This document shows positions 11,816-23,640 of a stretch of 64,000 bases of DNA, piece after piece. Position 1 is the stretch's first letter; every line of letters starts with the position of its first letter. The position numbers and the translations under genes were made by a program. A model generated the notes under the pieces. The model made no database searches. It saw nothing but the letters and a program-made list of their open reading frames with translations, and was not told the origin of the DNA. The stretch comes from Dipteronia dyeriana (Eukaryota; Streptophyta; Magnoliopsida; Sapindales; Sapindaceae), in contig CM065299.1 of assembly GCA_032871835.1 (NCBI GenBank), positions 32,910,074 through 32,974,073 of the forward strand, read 5' to 3'.

Positions 11816-12870
11816 AGTTAATAGCAAAATTTGTCTAGGGGAACAAAGAGAAATTTTCCACTCTTCTAGCTCAAATCAAAGCCTGAGTTTACCATTTATT
11901 GAACCCCTGGCGAGCCATAAAGCTACCCCGCAGAAGCGAGGAAGGGTCTTCGAGCTTCAGAATTATCAGGAATAGAGCCCGACACGATCAGATCGAACCC
12001 CTCACACCTACCTTTGAATTTGAACATAGCCTGATACGTGGTTATCCAGACTTCTCGAGATCACCCATCCCGAAATTATGGTCTCTAGGACTTGGCTCTA
12101 GAACCGCCCCGTGAAAGTAAGGAAAGGTCACCGAGCTCAGAAAACGTTTGAGTTGAAGCCCGACACAAATAAATTGAGCTCCTTCCAAATCAAGGCTTCT
12201 TGAGATCGAAATTAACTCGTAGACTAACGAAAAGCCGGCCAACCTTTTTAGAAGCCCGATATCCTCTCCAGACATAAAAAGAGGGCCTTTAAGGGGATTA
12301 GATTTACTCTATAGCTATGCTCCAATTTGCTAAGGGAGACTTGAACCTATCTGGACAAGAAAGATGAAGATCGCCTAATTTGTGCTATGATCCCACCCGA
12401 TAAGGAGGGAAGGGATTCAGAGAATCAGGGCAAGAGATCCAAAAGTTTAAGCCATTCGGGCCATGTATAAATTGGCCCAAGCATGATCGGCATAAGGATG
12501 AGAAAAGAGGAAGGAAGGAAAGAGGAGAATCGACAATTGAGAGTACAAGAGATGAAGAGAGTTTTAGACTTCGGCCTAAATTCTGTAATCAAAACAAGGC
12601 ATCCGCCATTGTCTACTATTCGACAGGCACGAAGTTGCCACCCTACTGTATCCTAGAGAGATTAAGAGTGTTTAAGAGTCCTTTTGTACGATATTTGCAG
12701 TTGATAATAAAGCTATTACATTACCATCTCCATTTCACTCATATCTACACATCCATCTTTATTCGATCAGGTTAGGTACCTAAGGTACCAACCCCAGCCA
12801 TCGCCTATATGGTGGTGGTCTCGAGGGTGTTAATCAAAATTTCTCACCTCGAGCAAATTCTCCGTTAACA
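11816..12870 (+). mobile_element. 3' LTR of element A, 1055 bp
   Basis: It begins AGTTAATAGCAAAATTTG (the expected TG has become AG) and ends CTCCGTTAACA. A TATA box (TATAAAT) is at 12466-12472. The last 100 bp share the CTCGAGGGTGTTAA block with B, G, F and H. It abuts the copia fragment X at 12871, whose CAATT would be the right target duplication. The left LTR is lost. Confidence 0.8.
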
Positions 12871-13015
12871 CAATTATTGAATATAATAAAATTGTGACTA
12901 TATTTAAACTTCCTAATTTGACCAATTATAAACTAGAGTTTTAATAGAAATCAAATACTTCCTAATTTGACTAGATAAATAAATTCATATTATTTATCTT
13001 CTTATTAAATATAGT
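12871..13015 (-). mobile_element. Copia LTR fragment X, left piece
   Basis: Similar to K's LTR around 4860-4945. It ends TTAAATATAGT, and ATAGT (13011-13015) recurs at 59275, where the same LTR resumes. It is therefore the target into which G inserted. Confidence 0.75.
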
Positions 13016-14193
13016 TGTAAGTAATAAAAAATGGCTAGGGACCAAATGGGAAATTTTCACTCTCCTAGCCCGGGTTCGAAACCGAGATTAACTACCTCGG
13101 TACCGCAGTTCTCAAGGTCGAGCTATTGGGCGACCCAGCAGAAGTGAGGAAAGGTCGACGCGCCCTAGGAACACCCTAGGTGAAGCTCGATATGGTCAGA
13201 TCGAGCTCCTTACACCGAAATAAGAACCTAGGATAAGACCGATACATGGCGACCTAGACTCCTCGAGGTCGGAATTACCTTGCAACCTCCCTCGAATCCC
13301 ACCATCCTCTCTAGACACAAAGAGAAACCTACAGGACAACAAGCTTGTATAACAGTATTTCTCCTTCTCATTGGGAGAAGAAGCAAATCTACCAAGGTAG
13401 GCAGGAGGAATCTCGCAAAGCTTCGTCATCATTAACGGGCACTAACGTGGTCATTTCAAGCTCCAAAAGAGAAATGGAAAGGTCAAATCGAGCTCCTAAT
13501 ATCAAGACAGAAGCATGGAACTACCTCGCCCTTCAAAACAGTGAACACCGTACCTGGTGACCTCCATGACGCACCACACCAAGGTAATATGCAGGATCAT
13601 CGTCACTCTCCAACTTGCATTGCAGCACTGTGTGCGTGCAGGGCAAGTGATTGAATCCAAAGAGGAAACAAACTTATCTATTTCCCAGATATGCTTGACG
13701 CAGTTATTAAGCCAAAGTCAATGACATTCAAATGGAAAATCCTAAGATATAAAGAGGGGTTTGAATAAAAAATAATAGCGGGAGGATCATGAGTTAACCT
13801 AGTTGGTCTATGTTTAAATATGCCCAAGCATGCACGGGAGTGGGGGGGATAAAAATGAATAGGAGAGAGTTTTGACTCGGCCTTAATTCTGTGATCTGAA
13901 CACGATCACCATTGCTATATACTTCTCAACAGGCACATAACCACTATACCCATTGTACCTAATAAAGACTAGGATCATTTGAACGACTTATGTGTACACC
14001 AAACGATTCAATAATAAAATTAGTGTGATTTTTCCTTACGAGTTTTAATATTTCATACGGTCATTCTTTATCATTTCACCAATAATAATACGAACCTAGT
14101 ACCAAAGGTATCAACCCCGGTCATCTCCTCCGTGGTAGTGGTCTCGAGGGTGCTAACCAAAATTTCTCACCCCGAGTGAATTTTTGGTTAACA
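13016..14193 (+). mobile_element. 5' LTR of element G, 1178 bp
   Basis: It starts TGTAAGTAATAAAAAATGG and ends TTTTTGGTTAACA. A TATA-like TTAAATA lies at 13814-13820. The last 283 bp match the 3' LTR tail at 58998-59274. The primer-binding site that should follow at 14194 is now at 33230, because F lies between. Confidence 0.85.
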
Positions 14194-14197
14194 CTTT

Positions 14198-15669
14198 TGT
14201 TAATGGAAACTTCCCACTGGTGGAGAATCTCAATTAACACCCTCGAGACCGCTACCACGAAGGTGGAGACCGGGGTATATACCTCGTACCTTGGTGATCT
14301 CATATTAATATAGAGAAGGAAGCGGTAAAAGAGGATAACACAGCAGGTAAGAGATTAGGTATCCCGCCTGTCAGGCTTCATGCTTAAGGAGGAGGTATGA
14401 GGAGATCAAGATTCTCTTGCTAATGTAAAGGAGCTAATCCTGGTCTTTGTTCCCTGGTCCTAGTCCTCAGTAGGGTCGGAGCCCGTCCTGGTACCCAGAG
14501 CCCAATTCTATACCCTAATTTCTTTCTGTAGTTCTCCGACCTACATGGTGATTAAGGAGGGGCCTTGCATGGCTTCTGTGTCGATTCTATTCTCGCTTCT
14601 ATAGAGAAATCATAGAAGAGCTTATTGACTTCCTTCAAATGGGTCACAGTGGTTTCTCCCTACCTCGACATGTGACTTGGCGTGTAGATAAAAAGAACAA
14701 GGATGCTAGGTCCAGTGTGGTAGGAGCTAGATCCGGTTCCCTAGATCTACTATGTAGTTTCCCGATCTTATATAAGAAAGATTAGAGAGCTAGAACCAAT
14801 GGGGTCGGTACCTAGCCCGTATACATATAAGCATAATACAATAGATAATAGGAAAAATACAAGTCTTTTATAGAGGGAGGTGGACTGACCAAGGGGGAAA
14901 AAGCATCACGAATGATCACATGCTGAAAAACCCCAAGGCAATATCAATGGAATGGGGAATACCCTTCCTTATGTATTTATCAATTACAAGATTGGTTAAA
15001 TAATATAACGTAGTCGCTCAGAAGATATTACAATGGTAACATAATGTGAACCAATCCTGATATATTTCTGGGAGAGGTCATACATGTATCAATCATGTAG
15101 AGAGAACTTATACGAAGTGTAATGACTTGCCTCGGGCTGGTCGATTTTAGGGTTAGAGATCATATATCCAGTCAGGTGTTGAATTATGCCTCGAATGTCG
15201 AATCTCGAGTCCCCTTTTAATGTCTTTTTACAGGTGTATTTATACACGGTGACTACCTTGGCGTGCAAGATAAGGATCATTGAATTAGTCTCCTTTCCTT
15301 ATGGAATACGATTATTTATTTAATTTAGTTAACCCTAACGAATCAACTTATAGCTAATATCTTGGAGAATATGTGATTGCTTCCTCTTTGGACTCTTTCA
15401 CTAATGGTGGTCATTAAAGAGTTGATTATTCTCTCATTATTGGAGTTGACTATATCATTAATATGGCTGATTGCCTCCATTACTACGGTCGACCTCATTA
15501 ATAGGGTTGACTACCTCTATTAATACTATTGACTACCTCCATAAATACGGTTCGACCTCATTAATTGGGTTGAATACCTCCATTAATACGGTTTGACCTC
15601 ATTAATAGGGTTAATTACCTCCATTAATATGGTTTGACCTATTTAATGGTATCGTAAGTGTCATTCATT
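14198..15669 (-). mobile_element. 3' LTR of F, left part
   Basis: On the minus strand this is the LTR's downstream part, ending GTTTCCATTAACA. It contains a series of ATTAATAGGGTTGA-type repeats (15420-15640) and is interrupted at 15670 by element D. It matches 28562-29950 and 32598-32700 of the other LTR. Confidence 0.85.
15237..15244 (-). promoter_or_regulatory. TATA box in F 3' LTR
   Basis: The minus strand reads TATAAATA within GTGTATAAATACACCTG. It is conserved at 29616-29623 in the other F LTR and at 49591-49598 in H. Confidence 0.65.
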
Positions 15670-16004
15670 TGTTGATTGCCTTATTTTGTGAACAACCATA
15701 TTGTTGGGGTTCATGCAAAGGTAGCTTAGGCTCTCAAGACCTCAAGAGGAGAAGCATCAAAGGTAGAATTCTTGTGCTTACTTACTTTGAAGAGATAATT
15801 GCACACACTCACATATTCATGCATAACTCTTGATCTTATTTGTTGAGTGCTTTTCTTGTGTGCATTTTAGTTTACATGACTCTTGTTGACCTATTTGCAT
15901 CTTGCTATGAAAGTTGTATGTCATGCTAGGCATTAAAATTGGATGCAATTTCATCACTCTTGAAATTATTGTTTTTATGCATTTGAGTGTTGAAATAATA
16001 GGTC

Positions 16005-16300
16005 TTGAGCTGGTGGTGCGCTACTCGACCAGCGCACCTCACCGACGCAACTTTCACAGTGGACTGTTGCTAGTGTTGGGCCACTCAGCTGTGCTGCTGC
16101 ACCCACGCATAGTTGAAAAATGTGGGCGTGTGCTGGTGGTGCTCTACTCTTCTAGCGCAACCTCACCATCGTAAACTTCCCAGAGAATCTGCGCTTGTGT
16201 TGCGCTACTTGGATGCGCCACTCGACCAGCGCCTGTTTTAAAAATAGGTTGTACGCTGGTGGTGCGCTGCTCGACCAACGCACGCCACCAACGCACACAG
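16005..16300. repeat. GC-rich hairpin cluster upstream of the D TATA region
   Basis: Three to four diverged copies of a CTGGTGGTGCGCTACTCGACC-type unit. The first contains a perfect 8-bp inverted repeat, GGTGCGCT and AGCGCACC, around an 8-base loop. The same cluster is in the 3' LTR at about 21335-21620. Confidence 0.75.
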
Positions 16301-16346
16301 AGAAAGCTGGAATGTTTTTTCCAAAATGACCTCACTTTGATTGGAT

Positions 16347-16349
<3 letters not shown>

Positions 16350-16378
<29 letters not shown>
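16350..16378. repeat. (TA)n tract, possible TATA region of the D LTR
   Basis: About 14 TA units; the 3' LTR has only about 7 (21662-21675). It sits after the GC-rich cluster, where the core promoter is expected. Confidence 0.7.
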
Positions 16379-16379
<1 letters not shown>

Positions 16380-17425
16380 CTCAATGTCTTAAGGTCGTGT
16401 ATGAGTTTAAAATATCACATTTCTTCCTTAGTACACATTTCAAAGGAAAAACACTTCCAAGAACTCATGTTTAATCACTCAAAGCATTACCATGAGCATC
16501 AAATCTTCATCTTGCATCTTCTAAGTTCATCTAGAGTGCATCTATGGATAGGGTTGCTTCATCACATCTTGTTTGGTAAGTTCTTCATTATCTTCTTACA
16601 AGTTAAGTGTTTTGATTACTAAACCATCTCTTTAATTAATTGTATTCTCTTAGAATATTTCTAGATACAAATTAGAGATTGTTGTGATGCCATGATTGAG
16701 TGTTGTATTGTGATAGCTAGGATTGTTGTTGTTGATAACTTCTAGCTAAATCTTTATGCTTTGCATTTAGATATTGTTTAGGACTTATTGATTGCATTTA
16801 GTGATTGTATTATAGTTCTTGCCATGCTAAATGACAATATGTGTTGATTTGGCTTTTATGATAGCTTCATAGGATTGCTTGTTCTATGTTTAGCTAAGCT
16901 TTATGACATGTCATTTAGCTCTTGATATCTAGGATTGCATTTATTGCCATCTCATTATCCTAGATAAGCACATAAGGTACCCTAGCCTTGTTTGTTGTTT
17001 GAATATCATCAGCTATTCACATAGGGTGTTTATCTCTTCATTGAGAAGTAAGTCTTGCGTTGCATCCAGGAGTAGGTTGCTTTAAGCGTAAGCAAATTGG
17101 ACTAGGTCCGCTTAATACCAAGATTATGTAGTGGTAGTGGGTTATGTACCGGGAGTAGGTTGTAACACCTCTATCATTAGTTGATTTGTTGTTTGAGTGT
17201 GGCGCACTTAACAGTCCATGGTTTTTTCCCATTTGGAGGGTTTCCACATATATCTCAAGTGTTTTTACTATTTTCGCATTTATTACACTTGTGGTATCTT
17301 TGCAACTAGATATGGGTATTTTCGTATAATTAACCATTAACGAAAATTGGGTAAAAGTTAATTAAAATCTATTCACCCCACCCCCCCTCTAGATTAATTT
17401 TACACACCATATTATTTGTTTTAAT

Positions 17426-17440
17426 TGGTATCAAAGCAGG
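17426..17440 (+). promoter_or_regulatory. Primer-binding site of D
   Basis: TGGTATCAAAGCAGG follows the LTR end and resembles the initiator-Met tRNA site of plant copia elements. Confidence 0.85.
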
Positions 17441-17549
17441 TTCCTAGACATACATAGGTGATCCTTGCTCATTTTTGGTGTGTGTTGCATTTTGTGTGTG
17501 TATTGATCATTCATACATTTGCATTCATATCATTCATTCATTAAACACA

Positions 17550-19757
17550 ATGAGTGGAAACTATAGCAACGAGGGAGCTTCTAGCACTAGACCTCCACTT
17601 CTCACCGGATTGAATTATGCCTCTTGGAAAGGCAAGATGGAGTCGTATATTTGCCAAATTCATGACAGGGCATGGATGGCGGTTGAAGATGGATACACTC
17701 CACCCATGATGACTCCTACGGATGGAGGAGATGATGTACTCAAACCAAAGGCACAGTGGAACGAATAAGAGTTTGAGGCATCAAAATGGAATAGGAAGGC
17801 AATGGATGCCATCCTATGTGCAATGGATGAGAACCAGTACAAGTTGGTTCAAAATACTAGGATAGCTAAGGAGGCATGGGATATCCTAGAGGTTGCACAT
17901 GAGGGAACCGATGTGGTTAAGGAATCAAAGCTTCAAGTTCTCCAAACGCAATTCGAATTGCTCAAGATGGATGAGAACGAGTGCTTTAATGACTTTGAAG
18001 TAAGATTAATGGACAATGTGAATCAAAGCTATCTACTTGGTGACCCTTATTCGGATAAGAGAATCAAGCAAAAGATTATGAGATCTCTACCCAAAAGATT
18101 TGAGTCTAAGGTGACGGCTTTAGAAGAGAATAGTGCTTACAAGGTTATGAAGCCGAGTAAAGTGATTGAGAGACTACTAGCTTATGAATATAGGAAGGGT
18201 CTTACCACCACATCTCCTAAAAAGCAAAAGGGAATTGCTTTAAAAGCCTCCAAAGTTGAGAAGGAGGAAGGTGATGACTTGGATGAGGAAATGGCTTTAC
18301 TAATGAGGAAGTTCAAGAAATTCTACATGTCCAAGAGGAAAGGTTTCGGATCCAAGGATCAAGACATGAAGAAAAAGACTCCTTTCAAGAAGTTTGAGCC
18401 TAGGGAAGGAAAGACTGGAAGGAAAGGGGTCCAATGCTATGCATGTGGTAGGATAGGTCACTTTGCCCCCGAATGTGCTAATTCGAAGAAGAAGAAGAAA
18501 GGAAAGGTGGTGACCACCCCATCAATTTATAGTGGAAGTGATAACTCCAATGAAGGAGATGATTCCTTTAGTGATGAAGAGATTATTCTTAACTACACGG
18601 CTTTTGGAGCCTCCTTTGTGGAAAATGTAGAAAAAGGCAACAAGGCCTTAGTTTGTAACCTTGAAGATGGATGTGATGAAAAAGTAGCTAAGAGAGTGAT
18701 AAGTGAAGCTACTTACATTGATGATGCCATCATGGCAGCAAGTGACACTAGTGATGACTCTAGTGATAAGAGTTCTTCATCTCACTCTACAAATGGAAAT
18801 GTAGAGAGTATGAACCTTGAAGAGTTCATTGAGCATTCTCAAAGCTCAAGTTTGAATATGAAGAAAGAGGTTCGGAAGCTAAAGGAATAGAACCTCAAGC
18901 TATCAAGTGAAGTGACTCACTTAAGTGAGAAAGTGGAGAATGGAAGAAAAGTGGAAGAAAGCTTGAAGGAGAAGCTTAGAGAAGCTAGAGAGTTGATTGC
19001 TAAGAAGACTTCGAGTACGGAGAAGCTTGACCATATGTTGGGAGTTGGCAAGAAGCCAAGTGACAAGAGAGGTCTAGGGTTTGAAGATGATAAGGAGGCC
19101 TCAACTCCTAGCAATACGGTATTTGTCAAGAGCTTGGACTTTAAAGAATCTCTTCCTCCACTTCATCCTAAGAAGAAAATTAAACTAGGAGAGTGTTCTA
19201 GAAATGTCCAAGTCAAGATGGCACCAAGAAATCAAGCTCAAGCTCAACCAATGAGAGCACTTCAAGCAACTATCCCTCAAGCTAAAAGTCATCAAGCCAA
19301 GAAGTATTTCCTGCATGCTCAACAAAGGAATCAATCTTCTCCAACTCAACAACAAGGGAGAAGAGAATCAATATCATACCAAAGGAAAGCTCAAAGATAT
19401 AGGAAAGCACATTTGTCCTTACAAAGAAATGGTATGACCCCTCATTTTATTCCTTCATGTCATTTTTGTGGTGTTGAAGGTCATATTAGACCAAATTACT
19501 TTAAGTACATTAACATGTGTAGAACTAAGAGCATGATTGAAAGAAAAAGGGGTAGAGCCAATATGCATGAGCCTAGGAAAGGTATTGTTAATGATCTTAG
19601 GAGTAATATGATGATCTTGACCACTAGGAATAACAATGTGTCTTCTAAGTGGATTAAGAAAGATGAACCGGCTTGTCATTGTGCTAAGTTTTCACCCATA
19701 AGCTCAACTAGGTCCAATGGATTTGGTAGATCGATTGGGATTTGTCACATGGAGTGA
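17550..19757 (+). pseudogene. gag: D gag polyprotein (SIRE-type), two in-frame stops
   Basis: A 735-codon frame without frameshifts from ATG 17550 to the TGA ending at 19757. It is broken only by TAA at codon 73 (17766-17768) and TAG at codon 447 (18888-18890); both could be C-to-T changes of Gln codons. Residues of about 15-215 match the plant copia gag domain (UBN2 type; GLNYASWKGKMESYI near the start). A zinc knuckle, Cys-X2-Cys-X4-His-X4-Cys (CYACGRIGHFAPEC), starts at residue 296. A coiled coil follows (about 430-500), then a second knuckle at residue 637 (CHFCGVEGHIRPNY) whose last Cys is Tyr. Two knuckles separated by a coiled coil are typical of SIRE/Maximus gag. Gag would form the particle that packages the RNA. 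The frame ends where protease-integrase would normally begin. Confidence 0.85.
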
Positions 19758-20984
19758 TGAGTTGTGGGTTTTGACCCCATAAGGGGAACTCAAGCAAAGA
19801 GAGCTATTGTATACTTGTTGCATGCTATTCTTCTTAAATATGTTTATGCCTCTTTATTGATTGCTTGAGTAGCTTGTTTGCACTTATAGTATATTGTATT
19901 TTCTTGAATAAGTGTGAACATTTCTTTGATTACAATCCATGTCATATTTGTGTTCAAACATGCATTTTTGGACTAGGAGATCTACATAAGAAGTACATGT
20001 TGAATGACCTTTAATTATCTCCATGACATGATGATTCTTAATTGACATGCTAATGAAAAATGATAAAGCATGATTTGATGATTGCAATTGTTAAATGCAA
20101 CACATTGTGTGAAAATACTAGTGAGACTAAAATGTTTAATCAATGTCTCTATTTCTTTATTAGTTGAACATGGCTATTATCATAAGGGTATCCTCTCGGA
20201 AAAACAAATAGGGTGCAAAGTTGCTCATGCCTTGTTTAGCTTTTAAAGTTGGATATAGTAACTTTAAAACTTGATATTTATAAGAACTCTATATCCTTGC
20301 TTCTCTCATGACAAATGGTGAAATTGGTTTGAATTATATTGGAAATCGTTGTCATTTTCTTTGCTAAATACCATTGTTTTTGGACTTGAATGCAACATGT
20401 CTTGTATGCAAAGCACTTTTTGATTCACACATTGTATTTAAATAAATCTCCTTGTGTCTCTCCTATTAATTGAGATTTCATAAATGTGGCTTATATAATT
20501 ATGCAACAATCTTGTATGCTCTTTTCTTTCTTTTCCTTTAGTGACCCGGTTGGGAACTTCTCCTTTGCCTATATCATGACAAAAAGGGGGAGTAGCATTG
20601 ACCTAGAATTATGATGTTAGGGGAGTAACATGTGTTGGCTTTGAGGGGGAGCATTGCATGAGTGTACTTGTTTGAGGGGGAGATTACATGTAGGGGGGTA
20701 ACCCGTTGAGGGGGGAGCATTGCATGAGCATTTCACAATGTCATACTCATATTATTGAATGCAATTACTTTTGTTTTACATTCACTTGATCATCTCACAT
20801 GCACTTGGTTGGAAAGTGTATTTGTGCTTGCCTTGTGTGTAGGGTTGATAATTCTATAAGAGATTGGAGACTTGAAGTTTTTTTTTATGTTTATCTCTTT
20901 GTAATGTAGAGTATCTTCTCGGTGTTTTTCTATTTTGTTATATGAGGATCAATGTGAGTGGTGGTTTTGTCACGAAATAGCCAA
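19758..20984 (+). other. D 3' non-coding region, pol absent
   Basis: AT-rich, with no frame over about 70 codons and no pol motif. The region goes from the end of gag to the purine-rich zone typical of SIRE 3' ends. It marks the deletion or loss of pol and of any envelope-like ORF. Confidence 0.7.
20577..20725 (+). repeat. Repeated G-rich polypurine motifs in D
   Basis: AAAAAGGGGGAG, GAGGGGGAGCATTGCATGAG, GAGGGGGAGATTACATG and GAGGGGGGAGCATTGCATG lie within 150 bp, well upstream of the LTR. They resemble extra copies of the polypurine tract and its flank. Confidence 0.75.
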
Positions 20985-20996
20985 CGGGGGAGATTG
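20985..20996 (+). promoter_or_regulatory. Polypurine tract of D
   Basis: CGGGGGAGATTG, 13 bp before the 3' LTR start TGCTGATTGG. Confidence 0.7.
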
Positions 20997-21009
20997 AAAA
21001 GTTCTCATT

Positions 21010-22715
21010 TGCTGATTGGCTTATTTGGTGAACAACCATATTGTTGGGGTTCATGTAAAGGTAGCTTAGGCTCTCAAGACCTCAAGAGAAGAAGCATCAA
21101 AGGTATACTTACTTTGAAGAGATAATTGCTTACACTCACATATTCATGCATAACTCTTGATCTTATTTGTTGATTGTTTTTCTTGTGTGCATTTTAGTTT
21201 ACATGACTCTTGTTGACCTATTTGCATCTTGCCATGAAAGTTGTATGTCATGCTAGGCATTAAAATACGATGCAATTTCATCACTCTTGAACTTATTGTT
21301 TTTATGCATTTAAGTTTCGAAATAATAGGTCTTGCACTGGTGGTGCGCTACTCGACCAGTGCACCTCACCAGCGCAACTTTCACAGTGGACTGTCGCTAG
21401 TGTTGCACCACTGAGCTGCGCTGCTGCACCCGTGCATAATTTAAAAATATGGGTGTGTGCTGGTGGTGCGCTACAAGTCTAGCGCAGCCTCACCAACGCA
21501 AACTTCCCAGAGAATCTGCGCTTGTGTTGCGCTACTGGATGTGCCACTCGACCAGTGCCTGTTTTAAAAATAGGTTGTGCGTTGGTGGTGATCTGTTCGA
21601 CCAGCGCACACAGAGGAAGCTGGAACATTTTTTCCAAAATGACCTCACTTTGATTGGATCTTATATATATATATAACTCAATGCCTTAAGGTCGTGTATG
21701 AGTTTAGAATATCACATTTCTTCCTTAGAACATATTGCAAAGGAAAAACACTTCCAAGAACTCATTTTTAATCACTCAAAGCATTCCCATGAGCATCAAA
21801 TCTTCATCTTGCATCTTCTAAGATCATCTAGAGTGCATCTATGGATAGGGTTGCTTCATCAGATCTTGTTTGGTAAGTTCTTCACTATCTTCTTACAAGT
21901 TAAGTGTTTTGCTTACTAAACCATCTCTTTAATTAATTGTATTCTCTTAGAATATTTCTAGATCCAAATTAGAGATTGTTGTGATGCCATGATTGAGTGT
22001 GGTATTGTGATAGCTAGGATTGTTGTTGTTGATAACTTCTAGCTAAATCTTTATGCTTTGAATTTAGATATTGTTTAGGACTTATTGATTGCATTTAGTG
22101 ATTGCATTATATTCCTTGCCATGTTTAATGACAACATGTGTTGATTTGGCTTTTATGATAGCTTCATAGGATTGATTGTTCCATGTTTAGCTAAGCTTTA
22201 TGAAATGTCATTTAGCTCTTGATATATAGGATTGCATTTATTGCCATCTCATTATCCTAGATAAGCACATAAGGTACCCTAGCCTTGTTTGTTGTTTGAA
22301 TATCATCAGATATTCACATAGGGTGTTTATCTTTTCATTGAGAAGTAAGTCTTGCATTGCATCCGGGAGTAGGTTGCTTTAAGCCTAACCAAATTGGAAT
22401 AGGTCCACTTAATACCGGGATTAGGTAGTGGTAGTGGGTTATTTACCGGGAGTAGGTTGTAACACCTCTGTCATTAGTGGATTCGTTGTTCGAGTGTGGC
22501 GCACTTAACAGTCCGTGGTTTTTTCCCATTTGGAGGGTTTCCATGTATATCTCAAGTGTTTTTACTATTTCCGTATTTATTACACTTGTTGTATCTTTGC
22601 AACTAGATAGGGGTATTTTCGTATAATTAACCATTAACCAAAATTGGGTAAAAGTTAATTAAAATCTATTCACCCTCTCTCTAGATTAATTTTACACACC
22701 ATATTATTTGTTTCA
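21010..22715 (+). mobile_element. 3' LTR of D, 1706 bp
   Basis: Starts TGCTGATTGGC, ends ATTATTTGTTTCA, and aligns throughout with 15670-17423. The main differences are a shorter TA tract and small indels in the GC-rich cluster. Confidence 0.9.
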
Positions 22716-23239
22716 AAGGTCAACCCTCTCTTCCTACAATGTTTGGAGGAGTGCTCTGGTTTTGTATGTCACTTTGGAGAGGTTCTTCATAGAGGTTACC
22801 TGAGGTGACACTTGATATTTCTCGAGGGCGAGGTACCCCAGGTTCTAGTACACTGGTGGGGTCCCCAGGGGACCTCTCAATTGTCATGGAGCTAGATCGA
22901 TCTTGCTGGTCTTCCTACGGAGATTTTGCTAACCATTCTATGGGTAAAAAATCCCATAGGGTTCCAACCTTGTAGTTGGGAGCTTGGTTTAGATACGATG
23001 AGCTTTATCATGGAGCTCGACCTAATTATGCAGAATTCCTGATGGGGTACCAGGCTTTAATCTGAGAACCCGATGGCATGCAAGGTGTTGACTACCTCTT
23101 CTTGCTTTTGCAGGGTCGTAATGTACCTTAACCTAGAGGACCTCGATACCTCGCCACGTAAACCCAGATTTGGACCCCTGCTATAAGGCTGGAAGGTGGA
23201 AAATTCTTCTTTGGACCCTAGCCAAAAAAGTTGTTAACA
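22716..23239 (-). mobile_element. 3' LTR of F, right part
   Basis: Resumes the F LTR after D, aligning with 32716-33224. Its right end, read on the minus strand, is TGTTAACAACTTTTTTGGC, the 5' end of the LTR. Confidence 0.85.
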
Positions 23240-23262
23240 GAAGTCCTCCCTGACTTGAACAC
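23240..23262 (-). promoter_or_regulatory. Polypurine tract of F
   Basis: The minus strand reads AAGTCAGGGAGGACTTC directly before the 3' LTR, matching the A and B tracts. Confidence 0.65.
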
Positions 23263-23640
23263 CGGTATGTAGTTGGGGTTGGAGTCAGGATCTTGTACTT
23301 CTTGATGAATTTTGCATGTCGCTTCTTACAAAAATCGCTCCCTACATACTTGGCTCTCGCGAATCACAGTTCATGTTATTCCTACTTTATGAATCTCGGT
23401 ACTTTACGCGAAAAAGATTTTGGAAGGAAACTAAGGCCACTTTCACACCAGGTCTTTTTACATAGGTGAAATGTAGGTGAATCCGGCGTACCAATAAAAT
23501 AATTGAGTGATGGTGGACCACAGAAGGGGATATTCCCTTGGTGGAATTTCTAACGCTCTAGTCAGTAAACAAATTGATAAGCAAGAAAGGTCACAAAACG
23601 TACTGCTCAATTAAGTGAGATGAAGCTTTTATGGCCAATC
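23263..23640. other. F region between polypurine tract and repeats, no gene seen
   Basis: The first 50 bp, read on the minus strand, share CTGACTCCAACCCCAACT with A and B just upstream of their 3' LTRs. The rest shows no frame or repeat I can identify. Confidence 0.5.

Larger units (their letters stand above)
15670..17423 (+). mobile_element. 5' LTR of D, 1754 bp
   Basis: It starts TGTTGATTGCC and ends ATTATTTGTTTTA, the last bases degraded from CA (the 3' LTR ends TTTGTTTCA). The CACCCCACCCCCCCTCTAG stretch near the end also occurs near the end of E and is common in SIRE/Maximus-type LTRs. Confidence 0.85.
15670..22715 (+). mobile_element. Element D: copia element with gag but no pol (TR-GAG type)
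   Basis: Two LTRs (15670-17423, 21010-22715) of about 1.7 kb flank a 3.6-kb interior with a primer site, one gag gene and a polypurine tract. No protease, integrase, RT or RNase H was found in either strand. It interrupts the F 3' LTR: the flanks GTGTCATT and AAGGTCAACCC meet as GTGTCATGAAGGTCAACCC in the intact F copy at 32710. An exact 5-bp duplication could not be assigned. The LTRs differ by only a few percent by eye, so D is among the younger insertions. Confidence 0.85.

Noticed and set aside
17802..18890. 362-codon ORF as a host zinc-knuckle gene
   Set aside because: It continues in frame with upstream and downstream parts as a copia gag, between an LTR/primer site and a matching LTR.
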